From NCBI RefSeq assembly GCF_013141865.1, contig NZ_RCST01000001.1, forward strand, positions 310,001-374,000: DNA of 64,000 bases, written 5' to 3'. The stretch is from Methylomonas sp. ZR1 (GTDB lineage: Bacteria; Pseudomonadota; Gammaproteobacteria; Methylococcales; Methylomonadaceae). The position numbers were made by a program, and so were the translations under genes. Each line of letters starts with the position of its first letter. Position 1 is the stretch's first letter. Below, one piece after another: positions 45,305 to 53,033 of the stretch. A model generated the notes under the pieces. That model was not told where the DNA came from. It ran no database searches and was given only the letters and a program-made list of their open reading frames with translations.

Positions 45305-45823
45305 TCAGTGTTGCTCGCGACGGTCACGGCAATGCTTCAAAGTTTTGGCAATGCGTTTGGCGATGGCCCGTTCGGACACGCCCAAACATTCGCCAATTTG
45401 CGCGTAAGTCAGGCCTTCGATGGCGCTTAAGTAAAACGCCGCCCGGCACTCTTCCGGCAATTCATTCAGGGCCGTATTGACCGTATCCAGATCCTGCCAG
45501 GCCATTAACTGTTTTTCGGCGTCCGGATCATTGCCGGCAACCGCCTCCAGTAGTTCGGCCGGCATCTCCTGGCTTGGCGCATAACGGGCGCGTACCGATT
45601 CCTTGCGGATATGATCGACCACCAAATTGCCGGCGATAAAAAATGCCAACGCCCGCCTATCCTGAGTCGGCGTCCGCTGTTCTGAGAATAATAGCCGCAC
45701 AAAGGTTTCTTGGGCCAAATCCTTGGCGGTATCGGGACAATGCAGGCGGCGCAGAAAAAAACCGATTAAATCGTCCCGATTTTCCCGAAAGAAATGATCC
45801 AGTGTGTCCGAAACAGCAGCCAT
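45305..45823 (-). CDS. fecI: ECF sigma factor, FecI-like
   Basis: 172 residues. The region 2 pattern DTAKDLAQETFVRLL and region 4 LPEECRAAFYLSAIEGLTYAQIGECLGVSERAI are typical of FecI-type sigma factors for iron or cofactor receptor genes. It is followed by fecR and tonB. No TonB-dependent receptor gene is within 10 kb on either side. Confidence 0.92.
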   Translation of the reverse strand: MAAVSDTLDHFFRENRDDLIGFFLRRLHCPDTAKDLAQETFVRLLFSEQRTPTQDRRALAFFIAGNLVVDHIRKESVRARYAPSQEMPAELLEAVAGNDPDAEKQLMAWQDLDTVNTALNELPEECRAAFYLSAIEGLTYAQIGECLGVSERAIAKRIAKTLKHCRDRREQH

Positions 45824-46029
45824 TGTCCCATGCCTATTATTCGTTGCAGCAGCAATTCGGTTCTTACGACTTATACCGCACCACCGTAGACGCCACGGTC
45901 TTTGTGCTTACCTGGCATAAGCCTATACCGATAATCGGTTTGCAGAGAACCGTTGCTCACCCTGCGTTTTGTTTTCTATTGATTTTGGTAGTGATTTTCT
46001 CCCGTTATTCCGCCCAGAGCATCGCAGCT

Positions 46030-46046
46030 CTTGTGCCCCGTGGGTA
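46030..46046 (-). repeat. Short dispersed repeat, copy D (17 bp, one mismatch)
   Basis: Its reverse complement TACCCACGGGGCACAAG differs from copies B and C at one base. It lies in the 240-bp gap between fecI and the PEP-CTERM gene. Confidence 0.65.
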
Positions 46047-46064
46047 TTTGGCGAGAATAGTCCG

Positions 46065-46880
46065 TCAGGGGCGATGCAGGTATGCTGCGCGCTCCCGAAT
46101 TCCCCCAAAACCCACCACCAAGCCACTCACAAACAGCAACAAAGAGGGCGGTACCGGCACAGCCGTGATGTTGAAGCCGACGCTGGTATTAATCGCCAGT
46201 GATCCTTGATTTAAAAAGATCAAACCTTGGTTGAGATCGTTCAAATCGCTGGTAATCGCGATATTCAAGTTTCCCGCTGCGATAGCCTGAAAATGCAAAA
46301 CCGCCAGAGAAATGAATGAGCCCACGTCATTTGCACTCAAGCCCGGAAAGGCCAGGCCGGCAGCGTCTAAATTCACGCCATCCTGTGTTGAAATGTCGGT
46401 GAACAACGGGTTAATGCTGCTACCCAAAAACTGCGCAGCGCCAGTGCCGCCTAATAGCGTGTTGAAACCAAAGCCCAACACCAGTTCGTCCGCGCTGGCG
46501 TCAGTAAAAGGCGCGAGCGCCAGCACTTCAATATCAAAATGATCGCCAATATGGGTAAAGCCTGAGGTCTGCGGCAGCGCCAAAAATGTGGGTTCGGTGG
46601 GCAAGACAATGGTTAACGATGAAATTGATCCCGAATTTGTTGGCGTTGGTCCCGCTTGGCTTGCAATACTACCTCGAGGCAAAATTTGAATGTCACCCCC
46701 TGTAATCAATGGTGGTTGTTTAGCTTGCAGATTTCCTGGGGTTTGACCCGTTTGGAGTTCTATATTGCCGCCAGGGTAAATTTGAATATCGTTAGTTGTG
46801 CTAAGCGTACTCGCTTGGTTGACACCAGACCAAAATGCCAACGCAAGTATCAGGCAATGACGCCATGTCATATTTTTCAT
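46065..46880 (-). CDS. PEP-CTERM-type secreted protein with N-terminal duplication
   Basis: 271 residues with a signal peptide (residues 1-23, ending VNQA). Two related units of about 38 residues follow: DIQIYPGGNIELQTGQTP and DIQILPRGSIASQAGPTP. The main body resembles cohesin-like or beta-sandwich secreted domains (LPQTSGFTHIGDHFDIEVL). The C-terminal tail VPVPPSLLLFVSGLVVGFGG with a basic end is a variant PEP-CTERM signal. Function unknown. It lies 47 bp from the nuclease gene on the same strand. Confidence 0.82.
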   Translation of the reverse strand: MKNMTWRHCLILALAFWSGVNQASTLSTTNDIQIYPGGNIELQTGQTPGNLQAKQPPLITGGDIQILPRGSIASQAGPTPTNSGSISSLTIVLPTEPTFLALPQTSGFTHIGDHFDIEVLALAPFTDASADELVLGFGFNTLLGGTGAAQFLGSSINPLFTDISTQDGVNLDAAGLAFPGLSANDVGSFISLAVLHFQAIAAGNLNIAITSDLNDLNQGLIFLNQGSLAINTSVGFNITAVPVPPSLLLFVSGLVVGFGGIRERAAYLHRP

Positions 46881-46927
46881 AAAACCTTCTTTAACAAATA
46901 AAAATTAATCGGCAATGTTCGCGGCCG

Positions 46928-49456
46928 TTACGGCTTGCTGATCGCCGTGTAGTAATTGAAATAGCCATACCAAGTCCGGTAGTCAGCCATGCTGACGCAA
47001 CCAGTCGCGTCATAATCCGCTTCCCGGTTAAAACCCACTTTGCCGCTGCATTTACCGATTTGAGCCTTGATCAAATTGGCATCGCTACCATCGACATCGC
47101 CGTCGTTATCCAAATCACCCGGTACGAACAACTTGATCAACAGCGGATCGTGATCCGATGAGCGATAAGCATCGGCCGCGTAGAAGCTGCTTAATTGATT
47201 GGCTGTTTTGAACTCGGTGTTGTAATCCAGAGAGCGTGGCTCGTCGGCGTTGATGTGCCATTCGCCGGCACTTTTAACTTGCGGCGCGAGTGCGGCATTC
47301 GCTAGGCCATGATCCAGATAACCGGCCGCGCCATCGAATACGTAACTGTAAGCGGCCTGATTGCCGACGAAAGTTTCCAGCAGGTTCTGGTAACCGGCGT
47401 TTTTCAAGGCTGTGATCGGGTCTTCCTGGGCATAGCTGTTCAGGTCGCCGATGATCAGGGCATTGTTGGCGCCGTTGTGGGTAGGATCGCCAGCCAACCA
47501 GGTGGCCAAGGCTTGCGCGGCATTGGTGCGGGTTTGGTTGCAATTGCCTTGGCCGTCGCCGGTGTCGGGATCATTCACATCGTCGCAAGCCGAACCTTTG
47601 GATTTAAGATGGTTGACGGCCACGGTCAGCAACTTGTTGGAAGCCTTATCCAAGAAAGTTTGGGCCAGGGCAGGGCGGTTTTTGGCGTCGATAAATAAGG
47701 GGTTTACCGAAGAATCCAATATTGCCACCGCGCCGACCGGCGTGGTTTTAGCCGGTTTGTAGATGATGCCAACCGCGATCTCATCGGTGCCGACTTTGCT
47801 CAAGCCCGGATTCATATAGGCATACGTGCCGGCGCCGGCCAGTTGATTCAAACCATTCACCAGATCGGCGATGGCGCTGCTGCTGCCGTAGCCGTCGTTT
47901 TCAATTTCCATCAAACCTACCACATCGGCATTTAAGGCATGGATGGCCGGAATGATTTTGTCGCGCTGGCGGTTGAATTCGACCAGGGTATTAGCGCCGC
48001 GAGCGGTTGGGAAGCCGCCGCCGACACCGTTACCGTTGAAGTAATTCAACACGTTGAAGCTGGCGACTTTCAATGAGCCCAAGGCGGACAGGGCCGGAAC
48101 CGGGCCTCGGGAATTGTCGGCGACAAAGGTTAGCGGTTGAGTCGGTTGCAGGCGGTACACGCCAAAATCGTAAGCCAACACGCCGGTAGCGCCAACGACC
48201 GAGTCGCCGCTGCGCAATGGTGTGGCCGCGCTCAAGCCGGTCGGCTGTGGGTAAATCACCGGGTCGGGATTTTGGATGTTGGAGCCATCGTCTACGGTCA
48301 GCTGATTCAAGCCATTTTGCGCCGCAGCATCGATAGCCGCTTGGCCGGGAGTGGCGACTTGGGTGGGTGTCAATAAGCGGCCTCCGGAGGAGAGTAAAAA
48401 CTCGCCGAATCGGCCCAGATTGAAGTTTTCGCTGACTGTCAGGGTTTGCGGCAGATGGATCAACATACCTTCCCTGCGTTCAGCGTTATTGTCGGCGTTG
48501 TCGAAGGGTAAATTCACTTCAACCGCTGTCGGTAAGGCGTTACCGGTGGCGCAAATGTCCACTGAGCTGACGTTTTCCAGGCGGGTCATATTGAAGGTTT
48601 CGGTGACGGTGCCGACGATGTGGACTTTATCGCCGACATTGACCGGCAAGCTGGAGGCGACGAACAAGCCTTCGGAAGTCGCCGGATTGGTGTCGGCGCC
48701 ATCGACTTGCTGTACAAAAAAACCATTCAAGTTGCCGCTGCCTTGGAAGTCGGCGCTGACCACGGCTTCAACATGTTGCACGCTGCCGCTCAACGGACTG
48801 ACGCCGCTGCTGCCTTGGATGGCGCTGATTAGGGTTGCCGCTTGGCCGCATTGGGAAACCGGTGGCGGCGGTGGGGTGACGCCGCCGAAGTTTTGGCCGT
48901 TGTTGACCGCGCCAAATGAATTTGTGGCTGGGGCGTTCCAGGTAAAGTTTTCGTAGCTGTTGCCGGTGCCTTTCAGTTGCAAGGATTGGCCGACGGGAGT
49001 TGAGTTAGTTTCCGCTACACCAATGTCCACGCTGGTCATGCCGTTAGCCGGACCACCCACCGCGGTAAAAGGTGAGGGTTCGTAACTTAAAAACTGCACC
49101 ACTGTGCTGCCGTTGACTAAGGCAATGCCGTCTGGCCCACCGTTTTGTATGCCATCAGCCGGGTAGCTGAAACTCAGGGTGCCGAATCCGGTGCCGGTTT
49201 GGTCGGCAATCACGCCGCTTAAGGCTTTGCTGTTATAGCTGGCGCCACCGTTGCCGTTGTAAAGTACCAGCGACCAACCGCTGAGGTTGGTACCGGCCGG
49301 GCCGGCGATTTCGATGGCCTCACCGCTATCGGAGCCGATGTTGTCGTAATGAATTTCGTTAATAAACACCGGCGTGGCGGCCTGGGCGTTGCCGAAGCAG
49401 CTGAGGGCGCTCACTGCGGCCAGCAGCGGGTAGCTGCGGATGTGCTTTGCGATCAT
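46928..49456 (-). CDS. ExeM/NucH family extracellular endonuclease
   Basis: 842 residues from the ATG giving MIAKHIRSYPLL. A signal peptide (ending GNAQA) is followed by a lamin-tail domain (about 28-185, FINEIHYDNIGSDSGEAIEI), an OB-fold ExeM-type domain (about 205-450) and an endonuclease/exonuclease/phosphatase domain (about 460-775: KVASFNVLNYF, MEIENDGYG, AVNHLKSKG, IIGDLNSYAQEDP, SSDHDP). The C-terminal 60 residues carry dockerin-like calcium loops (DLDNDGDVDGSDANLI). Such enzymes degrade extracellular DNA in biofilms and for phosphate. A possible Pho box lies upstream. Confidence 0.9.
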   Translation of the reverse strand: MIAKHIRSYPLLAAVSALSCFGNAQAATPVFINEIHYDNIGSDSGEAIEIAGPAGTNLSGWSLVLYNGNGGASYNSKALSGVIADQTGTGFGTLSFSYPADGIQNGGPDGIALVNGSTVVQFLSYEPSPFTAVGGPANGMTSVDIGVAETNSTPVGQSLQLKGTGNSYENFTWNAPATNSFGAVNNGQNFGGVTPPPPPVSQCGQAATLISAIQGSSGVSPLSGSVQHVEAVVSADFQGSGNLNGFFVQQVDGADTNPATSEGLFVASSLPVNVGDKVHIVGTVTETFNMTRLENVSSVDICATGNALPTAVEVNLPFDNADNNAERREGMLIHLPQTLTVSENFNLGRFGEFLLSSGGRLLTPTQVATPGQAAIDAAAQNGLNQLTVDDGSNIQNPDPVIYPQPTGLSAATPLRSGDSVVGATGVLAYDFGVYRLQPTQPLTFVADNSRGPVPALSALGSLKVASFNVLNYFNGNGVGGGFPTARGANTLVEFNRQRDKIIPAIHALNADVVGLMEIENDGYGSSSAIADLVNGLNQLAGAGTYAYMNPGLSKVGTDEIAVGIIYKPAKTTPVGAVAILDSSVNPLFIDAKNRPALAQTFLDKASNKLLTVAVNHLKSKGSACDDVNDPDTGDGQGNCNQTRTNAAQALATWLAGDPTHNGANNALIIGDLNSYAQEDPITALKNAGYQNLLETFVGNQAAYSYVFDGAAGYLDHGLANAALAPQVKSAGEWHINADEPRSLDYNTEFKTANQLSSFYAADAYRSSDHDPLLIKLFVPGDLDNDGDVDGSDANLIKAQIGKCSGKVGFNREADYDATGCVSMADYRTWYGYFNYYTAISKP

Positions 49457-49642
49457 GATCGGATGGTCTCTGTGCTTAAAAATCAGTAAGCAGGCTTGGA
49501 TGAGCCTGAGCTGACTCGCAGAGAGACGCACTCGCCGGCCTAAGGGGTAAAGGCGACGAGCGCGTCATTGGGTAACTTCCCAAAATTCTGCAAGCCCGCT
49601 CACATTTTCCGGGATTACGCTTGCGGGAGGGTTAAGATACCG

Positions 49643-49670
49643 TGACGGTTTGGCGAAGTTTTTGTGACAT
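49643..49670 (-). promoter_or_regulatory. Possible Pho box upstream of the nuclease
   Basis: On the minus strand TGTCA, CTTCG and CGTCA follow each other at exact 11-nt steps, the spacing of PhoB half-sites, about 190 nt before the nuclease ATG. The middle site is poor, so this is tentative. Confidence 0.3.
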
Positions 49671-49712
49671 GTAATACAAAGCTAAGTAGGCCGATTCCGG
49701 CAAGGTTTGGAG

Positions 49713-50507
49713 TTAGCCAGGATGCGGCAATTCTCCATCGTGCTGCTGCGTCAATTGTGGCGCTTCCTGGGCCAGCCAGCGGATTAATTCCAGTCTGCCG
49801 TCTTGATGTTCGACAATGGCCGTGCAGCTTTCCACGAAATCGCCGGTATTGACGTATAAGAAGCCTTCTATTTCCTTGATTTCGGCGTGATGTATATGTC
49901 CGCAAATCACGCCGTCCAGGCCTTCGTTTTTCAGGGTGCGGACAATGCTTTCTTCGTAATCGGAGATAAATTGCACCACATTCTTGACTTTGAATTTCAC
50001 AAACGCCGCCAAGGAGAAATGCGATTGCCTGCCGAATAGGCGTCTGAACAAGCGCAGGAAGCGGTTGATTTCGATCAGCCAGTCGTAACCCAGGCTGCCG
50101 ATTTTTGCCAACCATTGGTGATGTTTGGCGATGGTGTCGTATTCGTCGCCGTGGACGATCAGGAAGCGTTTGCCGTTTACCGTGGTGTGAATATCCGAGT
50201 TTTTGACGACGATGTCGCCGAACACGTAATCGTCGTAATCGCGGACGTTTTCGTCGTGGTTGCCGGGGACGTAGATAATTTGCGTGCCGTGTCGGGCTTT
50301 ACGCAGGATTTTTTGAATGATGGTGTTGTGATCACGCGGCCAGTACATTTTTTTGGACAAGGCCCAAAAGTCGATGATGTCGCCGACCAGATAGAGTTTT
50401 TCGCTGTCGTTATGTTTTAAAAAATCCAGCAGGGCATCGGCCTGGCATTGGGTCGAGCCAATGTGCAGGTCGGAAATCCAGATGGTGCGATAGAAAGAGG
50501 TATTCAT
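49713..50507 (-). CDS. LpxH-like metallophosphoesterase
   Basis: 264 residues from ATG 50507. It has the calcineurin-like motif set IWISDLHIGSTQ, YLVGDIIDFWAL, YVPGNHDENV, LIVHGDEYD and VICGHIHHAE. It resembles the UDP-2,3-diacylglucosamine pyrophosphatase-like family found beside glycolipid or phosphate genes, but lpxH proper is at 28 kb, so the substrate here is unknown. It diverges from phoU across a Pho-box-like site. Confidence 0.85.
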   Translation of the reverse strand: MNTSFYRTIWISDLHIGSTQCQADALLDFLKHNDSEKLYLVGDIIDFWALSKKMYWPRDHNTIIQKILRKARHGTQIIYVPGNHDENVRDYDDYVFGDIVVKNSDIHTTVNGKRFLIVHGDEYDTIAKHHQWLAKIGSLGYDWLIEINRFLRLFRRLFGRQSHFSLAAFVKFKVKNVVQFISDYEESIVRTLKNEGLDGVICGHIHHAEIKEIEGFLYVNTGDFVESCTAIVEHQDGRLELIRWLAQEAPQLTQQHDGELPHPG

Positions 50508-50720
50508 AAGCAAACGCCAAATATTGGTATCGGACGAGGGCTATTCTTGTCTGCATTTATGACAGCAGCATGACAGAGCAGGCTTGTCGCTTCTTTGCCG
50601 AGTAATGCGGGCAACGGATTATTTTTGGCGTTTTGTGCAGACTTTAGATCGTCGGCTCTATAAATATATTGTTTAAAAACAATGGCTAACGCGCCGGGTT
50701 TTGCGTGTCTATCGGGTTGT

Positions 50721-50738
50721 GTCACATTCCTGTAATCT
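50721..50738 (+). promoter_or_regulatory. Pho box between phoU and the metallophosphoesterase
   Basis: GTGTCACATTCCTGTAATC holds TGTCA and TGTAA at 11-nt spacing, matching the PhoB consensus of two CTGTCAT-like half-sites. It lies about 60 nt before the phoU ATG and could serve both divergent genes. Confidence 0.5.
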
Positions 50739-50797
50739 GCTTGTTCTAAGGTTTGCTTATTACCGAGACCCTGGCCAAACAAGCAAGAGAACTGCCG

Positions 50798-51526
50798 ATG
50801 ACGAAGCAAACAGACACTCCCAATAATGTGCATACCTTGCATGCGTATGACACCGATTTAGGGCATATGCATAGTTTGATGCTGGATATGACAGACCTTT
50901 TGGTTTACCAACTGGAACAGGCGATGCAGGCGCTGGACTACGGCGATGCCGAACTGGCGCAAAAAGTCGTATCACGGCATAAGAAGGTCAAGCACTTCGA
51001 AAGCAAGATTGACGGCGAGGTATTGAACATCATTGCCCGGCATAGTCCGGTGGCAAACGATCTGCGCTATGTGTTATCGACGTCGAAAATCGCCGTAGAG
51101 CTGGAAAAAATCGGTGTTGAGATTGTCGAGTTCGCCAAACTGATTACGGTGTTGTTCGACCCGAACACCAGCGACCCCAATCAAAAGCTGTTGGCTGACA
51201 TCGTGAAAATCGGCGGTTTAATCAAGCTGATTTTGGACAAGTTGATGGTGGTTTTCGAAAGTCGGGATACCAAGCAGGCATACGCCTTGTTGGAATGCGA
51301 TAGGGATTGCGAGTCGGAATTGCAGGAGGGTATCAAGCACCAATTGACTTTGGTATTGCACGACGCCCGAATGATTCGCAGAGCCTTGGATGTGATGCAA
51401 ATGATGAAAGCCATGGAGCGTTGCGGCGAGCATTGCCGGAACATTGCCGAGCACGCCATTTTTATGTTGGACGGTATCGATGTGCGGCATGGTGGGCTGG
51501 CGACTCAGGCTAGTCTTGCTGGTTAA
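50798..51526 (+). CDS. phoU: Phosphate signalling protein PhoU
   Basis: 242 residues from the ATG giving MTKQTDTPN. It has two PhoU helical-bundle repeats with the Asp/Glu-rich metal motifs ALDYGDAELAQKV and AMERCGEHCRNIAEHAIF near the end. PhoU restrains the PhoR/PhoB response and Pst transport. No pst or phoBR genes are nearby, so this is a detached copy behind its own Pho-box-like site. Confidence 0.92.
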   Translation: MTKQTDTPNNVHTLHAYDTDLGHMHSLMLDMTDLLVYQLEQAMQALDYGDAELAQKVVSRHKKVKHFESKIDGEVLNIIARHSPVANDLRYVLSTSKIAVELEKIGVEIVEFAKLITVLFDPNTSDPNQKLLADIVKIGGLIKLILDKLMVVFESRDTKQAYALLECDRDCESELQEGIKHQLTLVLHDARMIRRALDVMQMMKAMERCGEHCRNIAEHAIFMLDGIDVRHGGLATQASLAG

Positions 51527-51577
51527 GCATTTGCGCGCGGCTGCCTCTTCGGTGTTTGCCGTCATTTAAAAACAAAG

Positions 51578-51600
51578 AAGCCGGCATTGCCGGCTTTTTA
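51578..51600. terminator. Terminator between convergent phoU and parA-like genes
   Basis: AAGCCGGC (51578-51585) pairs with GCCGGCTT (51589-51596), 3-nt loop, followed by a T-run on the plus strand and preceded by A residues. It can therefore work in both directions. Confidence 0.8.
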
Positions 51601-51621
51601 ATGTGGGTAAATGCCAAACCG

Positions 51622-52395
51622 TTATTTGTGGATTTCCAAATGCAATGCCCGGTATTCTTCGGTCAATTTGTGGGTTGGCGCGTAGTGAATCAAGGGCTGG
51701 GCATCGCTGTGCGATTCGCGGACTTTCACCGAGGTGGAGATTTTGGTCTCCAGGACTGGCAAACCCTCGGCGATCAGGTCTTCCACCAACTGCCGCGGCA
51801 GGTTGGCCTGCTTTTGATATTGGTTGACGATGACGCCTTCCACTTCCAGTCTGTCGTTATGATCGGCTTTGACTTCGGCGATGGCGCGCATCAGTGTGTA
51901 CAGGGCTTCACGAGCGAAGGTGTCGCAGTCGAACGGAATCAGGCATTTTTCGGCGGCGATCAAAGCCGACAGGCTATAAAAATTCAGAATCGGTGGGGTG
52001 TCGATATAGATTTGCTCGAAGCCTTCCAGTTTTTCCAACGCTTCTTTTAATTTGTAGATTTTATGCCGCGATTCCAACCGGCTTTGCAAACCTTCCAAAT
52101 CGCTATGGGATGGCAGCACGAAAAGGTTAGGGAAAGGGGTTTCATGAATTAAGCCGTCCAGACCTTCCTTCCCGCCGCCGAACAGGCCCAGGCCTAGACT
52201 GTCTTTGAAAAAATGGGCAATGGTCTTGTCTGAATCGGCCACCTTATTGCCCAACAAATACTGGGTGGAGTTGCCTTGCACATCGAGATCGATCACCAGG
52301 GTTTTTTTACCCTCTACGGCGCTGATGGCTGCCAGGTTACAGGTAATGGTAGATTTACCCACGCCGCCTTTCTGATTGAAGATCACCCTGCGCAT
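51622..52395 (-). CDS. ParA family ATPase
   Basis: 257 residues. The deviant Walker A KGGVGKST at residues 9-16, VIDLDVQGNST and IDTPPIL define the ParA/MinD class. No ParB or adaptor gene adjoins it, so it is an orphan ParA that may position a protein complex rather than DNA. It lies 58 bp downstream of the zinc-ribbon gene on the same strand. Confidence 0.88.
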   Translation of the reverse strand: MRRVIFNQKGGVGKSTITCNLAAISAVEGKKTLVIDLDVQGNSTQYLLGNKVADSDKTIAHFFKDSLGLGLFGGGKEGLDGLIHETPFPNLFVLPSHSDLEGLQSRLESRHKIYKLKEALEKLEGFEQIYIDTPPILNFYSLSALIAAEKCLIPFDCDTFAREALYTLMRAIAEVKADHNDRLEVEGVIVNQYQKQANLPRQLVEDLIAEGLPVLETKISTSVKVRESHSDAQPLIHYAPTHKLTEEYRALHLEIHK

Positions 52396-52453
52396 AATCG
52401 CCCTCGATTGCTAAAAAATAAAAGCCCGCATTATAAGGTTAAAGCCTGCAATA

Positions 52454-52942
52454 TCAAACGCGCGAGAAACTGTCGCCCTTGCATTCCGGGCAGGCCGGTA
52501 TCACGCTGGTGGATTTGAAGGCGATTTGTTTGCCGCAGGCATCGCAGACAAAAGTGCCGGGGCCGGCTACCTCGCCGCTTTTATAAGGATGATAGAGCTT
52601 GGCTTCCATCTCCAACGCGGCCAGCTTGACCTTGGTTTTGTCGGCAATGTCCATGAAGGCATCCAGGGCAAAGTTTTCGATCAAATCGATGTCAAACTTC
52701 AACCATTCGGACAACGAATTGTTTTCGTCTTGTTGCGACGACGCCGTGGCGATGTGTTCGACGTCGCGCATCACGTAATCGGCGATTTTATTGATTTCTT
52801 CTTGCGTGTGGCCGCCCAGCGCGCTGGTTTTTTCCTTGGCTATTTCCAATGCGTCGGCAACAGAGTGCAAGGTGTCGTCCAGGGCCTCGTAAAGATGGCC
52901 CATCAGATCGTCATATGCTTTGATCAGTTTGTTTTCGCCCAT
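52454..52942 (-). CDS. Zinc ribbon-containing protein, YgiM/DUF1451-like
   Basis: 162 residues from the ATG with AGGAG 7 nt upstream. A helical N-terminal two-thirds (AYDDLMGHLYEALDD, TQEEINKIADYVMRDV) is followed by a C-terminal zinc ribbon with CDAC (about residues 131-134) and CPEC (about 150-153). The family is conserved in gammaproteobacteria without known function; the exact family name is uncertain. Confidence 0.75.
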   Translation of the reverse strand: MGENKLIKAYDDLMGHLYEALDDTLHSVADALEIAKEKTSALGGHTQEEINKIADYVMRDVEHIATASSQQDENNSLSEWLKFDIDLIENFALDAFMDIADKTKVKLAALEMEAKLYHPYKSGEVAGPGTFVCDACGKQIAFKSTSVIPACPECKGDSFSRV

Positions 52943-53033
52943 GGCTGCTCCTTGTGTTGTTTTAATTTTCACGCTTTAGCTTTAAGCGTCTCTAAGGTAT
53001 TCTAGCGCCTTTTTACAGCAAAAGACGAATAGG

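Noticed and set aside
49615..50115. 166-codon minus-strand open frame near the phosphoesterase
   Set aside because: It overlaps the phosphoesterase, which has all metal motifs in another frame; it is a frame shadow without a family match.
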